Of a DNA stretch of 64,000 bases, positions 12,996 through 27,711 are shown piece by piece. The position numbers were made by a program, and so were the translations under genes. The stretch is from Lepidodermella squamata (Eukaryota > Gastrotricha). The number at the start of each line of letters is the position of its first letter. The first letter of the stretch is position 1. The notes under the pieces were generated by a model. It was not told where the DNA came from. It saw only the letters and a list, made by a program, of their open reading frames with translations, and searched no databases. Where the stretch lies: assembly GCA_047495785.1 (NCBI GenBank), contig JBLDXI010000020.1, positions 496,001-560,000 of the forward strand, in the 5' to 3' direction.

Positions 12996-13165
12996 CAAGT
13001 ACTGTTTTTTTTAAAAACCTACACGTATCATAGAAATAATAAAAATAATGAAAGGCCAAAAATGCCAATTCGGCAGATAGAATCTTTTTACTCTCGTCTC
13101 TCACAAAGTGCCAGCAAATCACACATCAGCTTCAAAGAATGTAATTCCAAGGCGTGACGAAAGGA

Positions 13166-13960
<795 letters not shown>

Positions 13961-16900
13961 CACTATAGATTTTAAAAATCCTAGGGATTAAAATAAAAAC
14001 AGAATTGTTTCTACAGTCCACATGTCTACATTCATGAGAGCTAATAATTATTGACGGTAGTATATGCCAAGTTATATAAAAAAGACAACCCGACCACAGC
14101 AGTGACAAATGGGGGCAAATGGTCAGAGGATAGTGGTGAAAATAAAAGAGGAATAAGGTATATATAAATCTGAAATTTTTGAAACTTCAAAAAGAGCATC
14201 GCGTACCGCCTTTCTATATGTTCCGCGGGTCGATTTCACCTAAGAACAAACCGCTGGGAAAGCAAATCCTGCGTGTTACGTCGCGAAAACTGAGGCCCTT
14301 GTAAAATCATTCAATTAGCTTTGTAGCATATAAATAAAAACTTAAAAATATCTAATTTAAATTAATATTTTAACAAATAGTCACAAATTAAAAACTATTT
14401 GCGCGGTAATTTTTCGCGTGCATGCGGCTTTAGCCACGTGGCTGGCAACTTTTAAGCGGCTTGGAAACGGCTGTTTTAACGTTGGTTAACGTAGTTAGAG
14501 CTACTTGAGTTTAGCATAGCGTTACGGTATTCCAATGCATACTAAGATATTAAGATTTTATCTAAGTGATGCATGTCAGTTGATTATTTTTGTGCTCTAG
14601 GTAGCATTTACGCCTTGCCGTTGAAGTGATGTAATGGTGATGCTTGATAGTGTGATAGCAAGGTTTTTGGAAGTGCAATTTAGCATTGCTTAAGGCTGAA
14701 ATGAGGGATAGAACCGACTTTAGAGCTAGGGTCACGCTTAGAATTGGGTTTGTGAGTCAAAAGGAAATTTTGTCCCTAATTGATTGGTCCACCGCTACAT
14801 ATGCATAATGGTGGGGAAGCGGCCTACTACTGCTACATGTTTTGGGTGTCATCGATTTCAGCTAGTTGATTGAGTGCCTAGTGTGGGCATTTGCTCTGGC
14901 ATTGGACATTGGCTCTGAAGCATTTTGGCTGCCACCAATGAGGTGAGTAAAGTGTATTTTATTGAAATTGACTAGCACTCCTTGGAATTGTTTCACGAAC
15001 TTATTTTTTGTGCAACAAATCTGCATCGTGCTTAGAGTTACGAAAATGTTCAGTCTGTTTCTGGCACATCATATGCTAGTAGACATTGGTTATAATTTTG
15101 ACATCTCTTTTTCAGATTGTAATACGCGGCTTCTTCAAAATTGAGCGTCGACAGGGCAAGCCATTCCAAATCATGCAATTTCTACCTCAAATATCTCAAA
15201 GCTGGTGCCACTTTTCCTATGTTTGTACTCGTACTTTTTAAAACAATATGAGGGTCTAATAAACGAATGTTCATTCTTCTGACTTGAGTGTTGCGACGGT
15301 TAAATAATTGTTAAATGCCGAAGGCGAAACAGATGGTTGGCATCACGTTCGTGTAATATCGATTCACATGTTTGATGAAATACACGAGGCATGATTCCGA
15401 ATAACACTGCTGAAAATCATTTCCCAACTTTATTTCCGTGTAGCAGTTCGATTGTGAATTTGGCGTTGGTTAGATTCTGAGTTTTACGAGTGTGTACAGA
15501 AATGAGACCGTCCGCAAGAAATGCTGTGGTGATTTTTTCAGAGGTTCGTATCGAAAGCCCAGTCACAACGTTTTTTGATTGTGACTCACCGTACCATTGT
15601 GTAAATTATCACAGCTTTACTTGCGTACGGTCTCAAATCAACGTCTTTGAGAATTCTCTTTCGGTGATGTTATTTGAGACTTGGTATCTGATTCCAGCAC
15701 ATACTCGGCCTCTGTTGTCAATAGAAAACGGACGTTGCACATAAATGAGTGCAAATCAGCTTGCAAGTCACTCGTTTGATTCTCCAAAATAAGGAATGGC
15801 CCGAATCACTAGCCACGTCTCATTTATGAGCAATCTCGTGGTTGCTTTATCATGCTAATCCTCATCAATCACCCTGGTGTATGAACTAGCGACTCGTGTT
15901 CGTTGAAATTGCGTATTGGTTCTGTTACCTGAGACCCGAGAAGCGGTTCTGATATTAAACTATTCTTATAGCCATTTGAGCCAAACTTTCTGATGCATAA
16001 TCAATTTTACGCAATAGTCTCCATTTATTTTACAGGAAAATTTACCAGAATCACTTCTCACGTCTCAACTTTACTTCATTCGTTACTTTATTCTGCGATC
16101 TGCCCTCACTGTTTTATATTTACTTGGAAATCTTGGGCTTATCGTCATATTTGAATCAGCCATTTCTATGTGATTGCAGCCGATCTACACTAGACCCCCA
16201 AATCAAACTATGGCTTTCTGAGCGAATAATTCGAAATCACACGAGGTTCTCAATAACATGTGGCTAGTATAACCGGAACAAATTGTTGTTGTTTGGTCAC
16301 ACACTGCCGTCGGGTAGCAGGATAGGTAGCTCAAGTTGAGTTGGGTTTGCGCAAACAAACATGCAATAATTGGTCGAACTCAGTGATTGGTATTCTCAGA
16401 TTTGTTATGGAAATCCATTTCCGTTCAAATCATCAAATAATAGTGAACTGTTATTTGAAGAAGGAATTGGTTCAATTAATTTTTGTTTATTCCGCGGTTG
16501 AAAATGAAGAATCTTGCTTCTCGCCCTTAGCTTTTTCCGTGCAAATATTGCCAGAAACGCCTCGTATCTCAACCTTGTGTCTATACTAAGGAGCTGACTT
16601 CTTTCATTCGATTTGCATGCATTCTCATTCCTTTGAGAATCATCGAAGGGTTGAATTGTTCTTGTGAGAATTCTAGACCTTCAAGTTGGGCAATTACTTC
16701 TGTCTGATGGTGCTTCTGCTTCGGGAGTAAGAAAATATGTGCTTCAGAGGCTGTTTTTGCACTTGCGTGCCAGCTTATTGAAAATAAATGCGTGCAACAC
16801 TGTCTATGATCAAAACATTTCGCCCATAAATTCTTTATGCGATTAATTATCGGACCGATGTTTGGTGTGATGGCCTACATGCATACGATTTCTGAATAAT

Positions 16901-19472
16901 AATTCATTTTTAATTTGTGGCGATCAGCGCTTCTTGTTTATCTTCACGCCCGTCAACTATTTGTCACCTGCATGTTTTTCAACCTTTTGTTGAGCAAACT
17001 CATCTTAATGTATTTTGCGTGAAATTTTTCCCCAACTATGAATCTGTGTGTGTAGTTGTGCGTGTCGATCAGAGAGTGGGCCGGTGGTCAAAACACCGCG
17101 CCCACCGGTGACTGTGTCATAAGTCGCAACTTCAGTGCTTTTGTGTGTGATCGAAGCGCTGGCTCGTTAATAATTGACGAGGCCTCGCCGCGCTGTTGGA
17201 TTCGCGTTTGTCTACGGTTGGTGTAGCCGGCGTGTTTGCGCGTATTTATTCCGTAGCTTCGAATGACAACATTGGCTGATCGGTCCGGCAATGTCGTGTG
17301 ATAGCGAGCGAAAGATGCTTTATAATATATTTATGTACCTACATGCCGGTGTGTATTGTAGAAGCAGCTATAATATGCACGCATTACTATTATTATTTGT
17401 ATGTAATATTGCTGAGTTGGGAGCTGCCGGCGAGGTGGTAGGTAGTCTCGCGCAGTCGCATGCAGTCACAGCCAACACTGTGTACCGATGTTTAGGCAAG
17501 CGGGGAAGGGAAGGCCTGCGAGAGAAATCGATTTGAGCGCGCGCGCTGTTTGTGCACCTCCCGCCGCCTGTACCTGCGCCATCGCCGTCGTCGATCTAGC
17601 AGTGTGTACTATAATATTCTTTTATGCATTGCACCGCCGTTTATATATCTAGCCATCGTCATCATCGCCGATGTGCGCTTTAGTCAAATTCGCATTTAGC
17701 TTGCGCGCGCCCGCGTGTAGTCAGATATTCGATTGAAGCCGATGAACGAAGGAGCGAGTGAGCGAGCGAGCGAGCGAGCGAGCGACAACAACAACAACGG
17801 CGATAGCAATAACAATGCGCGCCCGTTGTTGATGTTGTTGTTCCATCTAGGCAGCAATAATAGTCGTGGTGGCACAGGGACAGGTAGTAGCAATAGCGGC
17901 AGTTCGTTAGTTTGTTGTAGTTTGGGCCATGGGTGTGTCCCTGTGGCCGGCGTCCACTCGCGCCCTCCTCGGTCTTGTTGCTCTCAGTCGAAGGCGGCTG
18001 TGGGCTACCGGAAGAGGAAGGGAATATATTTATTATACACACGTGTACGCTAGAACAACACCGCCGCTGTAGACGGGCCTCGAGGGCGTCTGCAATAAAA
18101 TTGAGCTTGTCGTGCTCTCCGCCACCACCCGTTTGTCTCGCCGTCGTCGGCTGTCGGCAAGCGGGGGGCGGGCTAATAATTCATAAATCAGCAGTGATCC
18201 CATATTCCGACACTGTATTATCGCCCTTAATATTCTGATTCTGATTAGATGATGCTCCCAAAAGCGTAATCGCGAAAACACAACAATAACAACAAGCCCA
18301 GCCACCCATCACCCCTCCTACCTTCATTGCATTCATATTGTATCGGCGGCGGCTATTAATATTTGCTACCGGCCCAAATCATCATCTACATGCCGCGTCA
18401 ATAAAAGCGGGTCTGGCAGTTGTTGTTTTGTTCTCGCGGTTTAGTTGTCACTTAGCGATGTGCGTGATAGGTTTTCGTGTTTTTCGTCCGATTCCGCGCA
18501 TTTCTGCTTCAGTTTGCGAATTTCATTTCTTTATTGCACATTGCATTTGGCGACTCTACCGCCGCCTCCCTAGATCGCAATGTGAAATAAAGCAGCAACT
18601 GGGCAGCTTCTAAGGTTTTCTCTGTCTCGAATTAGATGCAATCGGACGCCGTCGCTGCGCCTGATCATCGCGAGTAATGCGCATCTTCACCTTTGTCGCC
18701 GACGGTTTCGTTTTAGTTTAATTAATGTCATCTGCTGAGTATCGAAATCGACGCGACTTACTCACCTTAGCGCTAATACTATTGCTACTAGTAGCAGGAC
18801 ACAGAGACAGTAAAAGGCGGCCGCCTTTAGCTCGATGACCTGCTCGCGTTCGTAGAATTACGATATTAGCCGCTGCTGCTCATCCTCTATAGCGGCCTGT
18901 AATTCGGCCTAATTGGCCTCTACACTTCGTGTCACATCCGCTATCCATTTTCGCTAATCCACACCTTTCAACGCGCGTCTGACACTCATCGTCGCGATTG
19001 CTGCCGTACAACTGTGAGTGTTTGCCGCTTGCAGTTGTTTACGGCGCCGTCGCGAATACCTAGCCCGCGATGCGCTCGCCGCTGCCGCATTATCTTTCAG
19101 TCACTTGGCCGCCATTTAGCAATTAGTCGCCGCTCGGGTGGGGTTTCACAACAAACGTGAATTGTACCTGTCTGCTCGCGCGCGGGCGCTCTGCTTTCAA
19201 TCTCGCTCTCGATCAGGCGTTGTCTCACGCATCATGTGGCGCTGCTCATCGTTCATTTGATAATTCTGCGCGCTTCGCTGTCGTCTTGAATTTCGTCTTC
19301 TGTGCCTTCGCTTCGCACATCCTGCCTGCATCAAACGTGCCAATTTACGTGATCTGTCATTTTCATTTACGCCTAACACTGCGCCGGCCACCTCGCGTGG
19401 CCACAAACAGCCGCATTTCATTTTCCATTTTGTCTCCCCTAGTTTAGACAACATTTTGTCTTTTTATCATTC
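13961..19472. other. Intergenic between RpS5 and the hnRNP K-like gene
   Basis: No coding gene recognised. 14000-17000 is AT-rich, with many short frames. Loosely similar blocks around 15790, 16045 and 16550 (versions of AATCACT..CACGTCTCA) hint at an old repeat. 17000-19470 is more GC-rich, contains simple repeats and probably includes the promoter and 5' leader of the hnRNP K-like gene. Confidence 0.45.
17752..17797. repeat. Simple repeat (GAGC)n followed by (CAA)n
   Basis: About eight GAGC units, one with a GAGT variant, run from 17752 to 17785 and are followed directly by four to five CAA units. The long open frames over this block come from the repeat and are not taken as genes. Confidence 0.9.
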
Positions 19473-21877
19473 ATGGCCTCATACCCGCCTGCGCGTCCAC
19501 GTCCTCGTAAAACTGCTGCTAAGCGTGAGCCCGTCGAACCCCACAACGGCCCGCCTCCCACTTCGAAACATCCCGATGTATCGCTGAAGATCCGTCTACT
19601 CATCCACACAATGGTTTGTTTCTGGCCTTAATTATTTGTAACATTGCTTATTTTATATATTTTCATAACAGCAAGTCGGCGCTGTGATTGGAAGAGCTGG
19701 TGAAAGGATCAAGAATCTTCGTAAAAATGTAAGTCGCATTGCGAGTTTGACCTAAAGCTGTCTAGTCCCGTTGTGTGTTTTCTTGATGCTAAACCTTGTC
19801 TGTGTTGTATTTCCTTACATAAACCCTACGCGTTCCGACCGACCCTGATCCGAACCCTGACCCGAAAAACCTACCATCGAACCTTGTTTGTATGTCCATA
19901 ACCAATCGTCCTTATATTCCGGGTTTGTAGTTCAGCGCCGTCATTGAAGTTGTGTCCGACTCTGAAAACCAAATCCCTGAACGGTTTGTTACTTGAACCT
20001 TAACCAACTAACCCTTGCAACGAATACCGATCACAAAACCAAGAAAGCATTGCCCTTTTTATATTATTTTTTCATTTTGTTTTCCTTTTCACCATGAAAA
20101 CAGTACGCTCACCATGTCGGCTACGATAAAAAATCTGCTGGCGATCATGCAAGAGCTGATTCCGGTGCTGAATGAAAGCCCGCCGCCGCCTCTACGTCAT
20201 CAGAAAAACGGAACAAGCGAAAATAACATTCGCCTTCTGGTTCACTACGTCGTCGCTGGATCGGTGATTGGCACAGGCGGGACGAATATTCGCAAGCTAC
20301 GGCAAGAAACCGGCGCTCACATCACGGTGTTCCCCGAATGCTGCCCGTCCTCGAGCGATCGCGTCATTCTCGCCTCAGGGTCGCTCGAATCTGTCATGGC
20401 GACGATGACTGCCGTACTCGATACGATCGCCGAGACTGACATTCGCGGGCAGGCCTTCCCGTACAATCCGTTTCAATCGTATCAACCCGGTATGATCCAG
20501 TCATATGGTGGCTTCCCGATGTTGAACGCCTACGGTCATGAAATGCCGCCTCAGTTCGCTGGGCCATACCCAGGTGGTAGCCAATACGATCACCCGCCAC
20601 TGCCGCCTCCTCTCTTCGGCGGGCCTCCGTCAATGCCAATGCCCCCGCCGTTGACAATGGACCCGGGCTATGGTTACTATCAGCCGCCGATGTACAATCC
20701 CTATCAACAACATGCCATGCAAGGGCAGCCTATGGATCGCAATCACAAGGGGACGAAAAGACGCCGCGTTGATGCTTCTCCTGAACCGATTCCTGGCCCT
20801 CCACCGCAAATGATCGCGCCTAGCTACATTCCACCGCCGTTGGTCAACGATGACCGCCCCTCAAGCAGCGGCTACACTGGCGGGTACTACTCGAACGGAT
20901 CCGGTGAGAAATCAGGCAAGATGCCTCGATACTTCGATGCAGAAGACAACAACATCTCCAATCATGGCGGGCTGCCTCCGAGTTTGATTTCAGAACCACC
21001 GATGCACCGGCAATACGCTTCGCAGTACGAACCGCCGCCTCAGAACGTGCCAATGCCGGTGCCACCGCCGCAGCCGGCACAGCAGGAGCAGCAAAGGGCC
21101 TCGGAACCGCCGCCACTGTTGTTCCCCCAGCAACCGGCGGCACAGGCAAGCGAGAAGTACACGATTCCGCCTGAAGCGGCCGGTGCCGTGATCGGACCGC
21201 GAGGCAAACGCGCCCATTTCGTTCGGCAGACGACCGGTGCTCGCGTGACGATTTCCGACGACGTGACCAAGTCAGGCAATCGTATCATTACTCTGACGGG
21301 AACGAAGGCACAAGTCGACGCAGCCAAGCATCACATGCGGACGTAGTAAGTTCATTTTTTGTTTCAAACCAAGTCGCATTATATTCATTCGCAAATGACT
21401 ACATTCGTTTCTAAAAGTTCAGCTACACGTACATTTGTATTTTTGTTGTCTTGTGTTCGTTTCGTCGTTTTGTTCGTTTTGTTTCGCGGGTGGGGTGGGT
21501 TCGTTGAAGAGGTCGTTCCGGCATGGAAGACTGGTGATTTTGTTGTTGGAAGCTGATAGCTACGGGCGAAGGCGGTTGTGAGCAACAATGAGTCACTCGT
21601 TTTCCTAATCGGGCTTCCGTGAAACTAACAGCAGCTTCACGTGTTGTGCCATTTATGTTGTTGTCGTTTCGTTGACGTTTCGTTCTTACATTCACACATC
21701 ACACATTTGAATTGCTACACTCTACGCCTATTTTATGTTCTAATTTCCGCTTTTCAAAACGAATCGCTTTGTTTCTTTTTCAGCCTTGCCGAGTTCTATC
21801 GCGCTCAGCAGCAACAGCCTGGCCAGACTACCTCTGACTTTTTCAACAACAGGGACGGCATCAATTTTTGTGATTGA
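19473..21877 (+). CDS. HNRNPK: hnRNP K-like protein with three KH domains
   Basis: Exons 19473-19613, 19672-19728, 19931-19983, 20104-21345 and 21784-21877 join in phase to 528 aa. KH1 (about 39-105) has the loop GAVIGRAGERI, KH2 (about 124-195) GSVIGTGGTNI and KH3 (about 435-503) GAVIGPRGKRA. Between KH2 and KH3 lies a long Pro/Gly/Tyr-rich linker with a basic patch (KGTKRRRVD) that could be a nuclear signal. KH1, KH1, long linker, C-terminal KH3 is the hnRNP K layout rather than PCBP/poly(C)-binding, where the third KH follows a shorter linker. These proteins bind C-rich single-stranded RNA and DNA and act in splicing, transcription and mRNA stability. Exon 4 ends at GTA|GTAAG, just before an in-phase TAG read through by splicing; the last exon adds YLAEFYRAQQQQ to complete KH3. 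KH3 has GPRG where GxxG usually carries K or R then G. Confidence 0.93.
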
Positions 21878-24137
21878 AAAATGATTCAATTTCGAAGAGA
21901 AATTATCCAGTGATCAAAGTGAATAAAAACATGTATTCTTTTTTAATGTTTCGTCTTTTTACTTATGAGAATTCAAACAGATACCAAAGAGTGAATGTTC
22001 TGTGATGAGAAAAAATGCCGATTCCTGGAATAATTCATATTCCCATAAATGTCCAATCCATGATCCAAAGCCCAAGTTGAATGCCGATATAATGCACCAT
22101 TATTGAGCAATCAGGACATATGCAAAGATCTCGCATGATCTAAAACGAGCATGTGCTCACGCTAGATAAAAATATTGCTTGGGAAGTAGTTCCTCAGCTT
22201 CATTATCTCGCTACTCCTTCATTAATGAAAGCTGTTTATGCTGTTTATGCTATCGAAAATCGAAACAGGAAGGCAGGAGTTACCTAGAAGCATTGGGTTG
22301 AGACACAGGGGGTGAGCCCACTCTGAAATGTTACCCAATGAAGGTAGCTGAATAGTTTAACCTTCCGAGAGCTTCCGCAAATGTATGCCAAGATTATCTA
22401 ATATCTGATATTACATCTGATACATATTGTTCGCAGCTCATGAATCTACATTCTGAGGTCATGACATCGACTATCAAAGCCTTCTCACTGCTTCCGAAGA
22501 GTCCCGACTTTGCCATCTTCAAAGCGAACATTAACGCCTAATGTTTGAACATCTAGAACGCTCCTTAAATAGCCGAAAATTTACCCGGATATAATTCCAG
22601 CCTCAAATAAATGCCAATATAGGAGTTTCAATTCTGAATTCTGGGCACCTCTTTTCTGAACGCTTCTTAGTGCATCCGTTAACTTTGGTCGCTGGGTTTA
22701 AAACAATGAACATTGGCAATGGACAAACAATGAACGGTATTCTTTAGCCTCCTCCACTGGCTCATAATTGGAGTGATGGTATTATGTATAATTGGCGTAA
22801 TCAAAGGAGCCGTTTTACCGTTGGGTTTAGGGGAGGGTGGTCGCGAGGGCGCTTTTTAAACAAATAAATGAAATGTATTTTAATTTGGGCAGTGTGGTAT
22901 TCTTTCCCTAACTTCAGCTTGCCACATTACCTCTTTCAAACGATGTAGCCGTGACGAAAAGATGAATCTAAGGAGGAGACACCACCTCAAAATTGCTGAT
23001 TAGTTAATTTTACCAAAGTAATCATGCGCGTAGCTTCAGTAACCTACGCAATATATAAAACAGTGTTATATTGGAGACATTCTTCTCGGGTCCCAGGGTC
23101 CCAGGAACTTGATTTTCTTGTCATCAATTGCAATATCATGTCAGTCGCAGAAAGGAACAACCATGACAGAAAAAACCAATATAGGCAGGCTGCGATTTCG
23201 TAATCAGTGTTTTTCCTCATTATAACTTCTAACGATTTTCATTTTCAGATTCCAAAGTTATATTTGGATCGCGGATCGCAGATGGAATGGAGTTTTTCGA
23301 TGTGCTGTTGCCTGGTGCTTTTTTTGATGGCATTGCTCTAACCTAACCTTTTTCAGCGTTAGCGAACTTGAAAATATTATGAAGGCTCGTCTTTTACAGC
23401 TGAGTACTCAAGCATTGTCATGACGAATACCGAAAGCTACCACGCTGGTTATAACGATCTCCAATACCAAGCGTGAAGCACCGAGAACTTAGTGTCTTCT
23501 TTGATATGCGGCGTGTTTCACTAATAATTAACCTATGCTGGACTAATCCAAGACTTCTGCTTCTCCAGCTGAAACGATTAATAGCTAATAGTATGTTGAC
23601 AAGGTTTGAAGATCTCGATCGTTAAACAGCTTGTTTTCTGTGAAACCAAGTGACTAACAGCAGTAATTCAGCAGTAATTGAGTTTCCGATTGGAGTGGAA
23701 CTAAACGAATGACACAAACGAAGCCTGAGTTGCGGCTGCCAACAGGTCAACAGCTCATTTTGAACTTTTCCGTGATAATCACAAAAAACGCATAATTGAT
23801 TCTTCGCACGTTTGATTTTTATTTACAAAACAGGGGCAATCGCATTTGCTTTTACGCAGCGGCACTCATGACACCCAGACACAAACACATCTTACCAGAC
23901 ACAAACCAACAATACGACGGATGACTAAGCGCAACAAACGCAGCTATCTGAACGCGCTTCCTATCTGAATTTCAGCGTGAAAATCATTCAATATTTCAAA
24001 TTGTTTCTGTACAAGATGAGAGCAAGCGGCGTTTACACGGCAACAAAACATCCAAAACTTTTTACAACAAAAAAACCAAATGGGCATGTGAGCGTTACTG
24101 TGTGGAACACCGCCGACCTCTAATTAATTGGCTAAGT
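21878..24137. other. Intergenic between convergent genes
   Basis: The 3' flanks of the hnRNP K-like (+) and DAZAP1-like (-) genes meet here. There are no open frames of note. AATAAA occurs at about 21920, roughly 45 bp after the hnRNP K stop, and is a possible poly(A) signal. Confidence 0.5.
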
Positions 24138-26615
24138 TCAACGTTTGTACGGGTGGTACGAGTTGCGATCTTGCCGACCGTAGTCCTCGCCCGACTTTTG
24201 CCCGTAGCCACCGGCCATCGCGCCGTCACCACCTGCGTTGTTCATGCCAAAACCGCCGTAGTTCGCCGCCTGCACGTTGCCGTCCGACCCAGTCGTCGGC
24301 GGCCCGACAGGCATCGGCATCGCGCCAGGCATGCCCGTCATATTCATCCCCGCCATGTTCATGCCAGCCATCGGCATCGTCATGCCCGCAGTCGCGCCTG
24401 GCATGCCGGGCATTCCGTACATGCCGGGAGTGGGGTAGCCCTGTGAGGAAGCAGACTTCAATAATATTTCAGTGAAACCAAAACCCAGTCCTGCGACTGG
24501 ACTCTCATCTACCTGGTACGCCGGGTTCCAGCCCATTGCGGCCCATTGTTGAGCAGCCCACGGAGCCGCCGCCATCGGACCATAATTCTTAAATCAAAAT
24601 AACATTACTGCATAGTTCGACTAATTAAGGGAGACATTTCATACCGGGTATTGGCCAATCGCAGCAGCCGCACCTGGACCAGCCAGGCCAGCGGCAGCAG
24701 CTGTCGCCGACATACCCCATGGAGTCATGTTGTTGCCGCCATCTCCATTGCCCATACCGCCGCCCATGCCGCGACCTCGACCGGAGGGTCCTCTAGTTTG
24801 AGGGGAAGCACCAACGTTTCCTGAGGGTTCGCGAGGCTCTGCGCATTTAATTTCGACCTGGCATTGATTAAAAAAACGAAGTTTATCCAAAGTTTATAAA
24901 TTTGGCATAAAAAACTGCACAAGTGCACCAAAATGCATCAAGAGAAAAGTAGCCAAGGTATAACCCCAACTAAGCCAAATATAAATAACCCAACTATGTA
25001 TATTTTTATCAATCGTAGATACGAAGTCTATAGACAAAATATGTAAATATATAACCAATCATAAATTTTACCGTAATTTAGTTAAATTAAGCCTAGTATT
25101 AAGGATTTAGAATAATTTAACCCAGTTACATTGGATAACAATAGGAGGAGGCACATGCTTTGAAATGGTGCATTCACACATGAAAAGCGCAATCGGGCGA
25201 ACAAAAATGGCGCGTGAACATGGCCTCCACAATCAAGTTCTCTTCTTTCAAGGCATACTCCAAAATACACACTTTTAAAAGAGAGCTAGCGGCAGAGGTC
25301 TATTATCACAGGTCCAGGTTTTTGTGCCACCCGGTGACCGCTCGTATTATATCACTGAAAGCAGTCATCATGTTGTAATATAATGATAATCATCAACACA
25401 GAGAGTGAGAATCATGTCGGTGTTTACCTGCTTGCCCTTGAAGTCAACAAAACGCATCTGAGTAAGGTGATTAACAGCCTCCGGCGTTTCAAATGAGACG
25501 AAGCCGAAACCTAGATCGAAGCCGCAGCCGAAGAGACAAATAAAACACAGATAAATGCAGTTGTTGATCAGTTGCCGTCGCGGGGTCGAGAATTCGCTTC
25601 TTCAACTCTGGGCTTATTAACCCATCAAGGTATTAATGTAACTTAGAGTTACAGTAATAGTACGTTTTAGTGTGGTAAGTTTTCGATTAAGTGGCAGACA
25701 AGTCATCAGTCATCACATTTTGAGCCTAGATAGCTAGGTAATATAATATAATAAATAAACAATTTAATTTAAATATTTATCGGAATTCAAACGGCTAACT
25801 TTTACCCATTCGACTCGAATCGTTAATATATTTTATAAAAATTGCCTATGACACACTTCATTCCCGGTAGTAATAATAATTATCATATTAATAGAAATAG
25901 TCAATTTTCGGAGGAAAAAATAATGAAAACTAAGGAACTCACATCTGCTTTGGCGATTTTCGGGATTCACAACGACGACTGCTTCTGTGACCTGTCAAAT
26001 ACGAGAAAATTAGGACGAGAAATTACGATATATTGAGACTTACTCGACCAAACATGGAGAAAAATTCCCGAACGTCAGTATCTTTAGCATCTTTAGGCAA
26101 GCCACCGACGAAGACCTGCAATGGAGAGGATTTCTGAGTAAACAAGGTCCCAATATCTGTTTTGTTAGTGATATGAGGTTAGCGACCGAAACCTTTTTAG
26201 ACAGCCGGCCGTCGCGATCGCCACCCATGCCGCCCATTCCGCCGCCGCCGCCTTGCATGCGATTCATGTTCATTCCTGGATTCTGAGCCCGGTTGGCTGC
26301 TGCTTGTTTCGGATTGCACCGTTTCGGATCGATCTGTTTACCGTCGAGGATGTGAGGGGCAGCAGCGAGGACGCCTTCTACTGATGAGGGTTCACGGAAT
26401 GTGACGAAACCGAAGCCCCTCGACTGGTCTGTGTTGGGGTCCCGCATGACAATGCACTCTGAAACTTCACCGTATCGACTGAAATAATTGAACATCGACT
26501 CTGAAATTATGAAAAATGTTACGTAATACTGAAGAAAAATCTGAATTTTAAACTCACGTTGCGTGGACAGCTTGCTGAGGCCACCAACAAACATTTTTCC
26601 TTCCTCGCCGCTCAT
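24138..26615 (-). CDS. DAZAP1: DAZAP1-like RNA-binding protein, two RRMs
   Basis: Eight exons: 26558-26615, 26193-26500, 26044-26115, 25943-25991, 25428-25510, 24645-24857, 24513-24587, 24138-24440. They give 386 aa, against 407 in human DAZAP1. RRM1 has RNP2 MFVGGL and RNP1 RGFGFVTF; RRM2 has RNP2 VFVGGL and VEIKCAEPRE at its end. The rest is Gly/Met/Ala-rich, and the C-terminus NSYHPYKR matches the ending FHPYRR of DAZAP1. Musashi and hnRNP A/D are the alternatives, but ILDGKQIDPKRCNPK after RRM1 and this C-terminus favour DAZAP1. Family members shuttle between nucleus and cytoplasm and control splicing and translation, notably in the germ line. An upstream in-frame GTG is not used; ATG at 26615 is the first Met. 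RNP1 of RRM2 reads RCFGFVSF across the 25943/25510 junction, with Cys in place of the usual Gly. Confidence 0.92.
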
Positions 26616-27711
26616 TATGTCGATCACGATAATACAAATATAAGATATACAATGATCTACCTAAATTGAAAATTGAACACATTTACTCACATGGATAGTC
26701 ATTTATTTATATAACAAAATCTGAAAAGAAACACAACACCAACACAGTTACGCACATTGCCGAGTGCCACGTGTGTTGAAAAAAGTGTCTGAACTTGGGA
26801 AAGTTCAAGAGGTGTGTGAATAAGAAGGCTCTGAAATATCCATAAACAGCGTGGTTAGTATGTACATAAATAGTCGCAATGCTACAACAGGAAGAGATTT
26901 CTGTGTTATTGTTTCAAGAGAATAGCAAATAATAAAGATAAAAAAGATATCTCTCGCACTTGATAGCCAATAATGTAAAATTCACAATTTGTAACAAATC
27001 CAAAGAAAACGCGTCTACTATACCTTGGTTATTATAAATCGAAATGTGTTCCACGGAGTTATTATGCACCACGTTTTTCCAGAAGTCAATGTAGCCTAGC
27101 AGCTTTACATCCTCATAACAAAACGACGACGGACAATATCATCGGTCCACAGCGACGAAAAGCCTCTGATAAATTCAGAAGTTCAAGGAAAGAGAAGAGA
27201 AGCGAAATTAAAGAAAAAACACAGTCAAAGTTGGTCGTTATCAGCAGCACTTGCACAACAATTCGATTCTGTTGAACAGAATTAAAAAAGTTTATATCAA
27301 ACCCACAACCTTCGAAACTCGGAGAAGAAAAACAACGCAAGATTGAGCGCAGACTCTGGCTGGCTGAGATTGCAGCAAATATGCATGAAGATGAGCAATT
27401 GTCTCTTTTGTTAGCATGGCTATTGATTAGTAGAGATTAGTACAAAATGAGCGGCTTGTGTATATATTGCATAAAGAAAAATAAAACGTGAACGGCTCCT
27501 TCGCCTTCCCACATGTAGTCCATCAACGCAAACTTTTAGAACAAACGAAATAAATATATTATACGAGATAATGTGAGATTTTTGATTCTCTGCTGTCGGA
27601 ATAACAACGATTTTCCATCCTTTTGGCAACTCAATTCGCTCAATTGGTTACATTAATTAATCACAACAAAGTTAAAAAACAGTATTATAAGTTATTTCCG
27701 TCAATTTTCAA
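26616..27711. other. Intergenic, nothing recognised
   Basis: AT-rich, with only short frames that resemble no family. It carries the DAZAP1 5' flank and the 3' flank of the PH-SH2 gene. Confidence 0.5.

Noticed and set aside
17680-18053. Long frames on both strands over 17680-18053
   Set aside because: They are produced by the (GAGC)n and (CAA)n simple repeats.
18000-19470. Extra 5' coding exons for the hnRNP K-like gene
   Set aside because: Frames at 18338-18613 and 19157-19447 do not splice in phase to 19473 and look like GC-rich noise; KH1 is complete from the exon at 19473.
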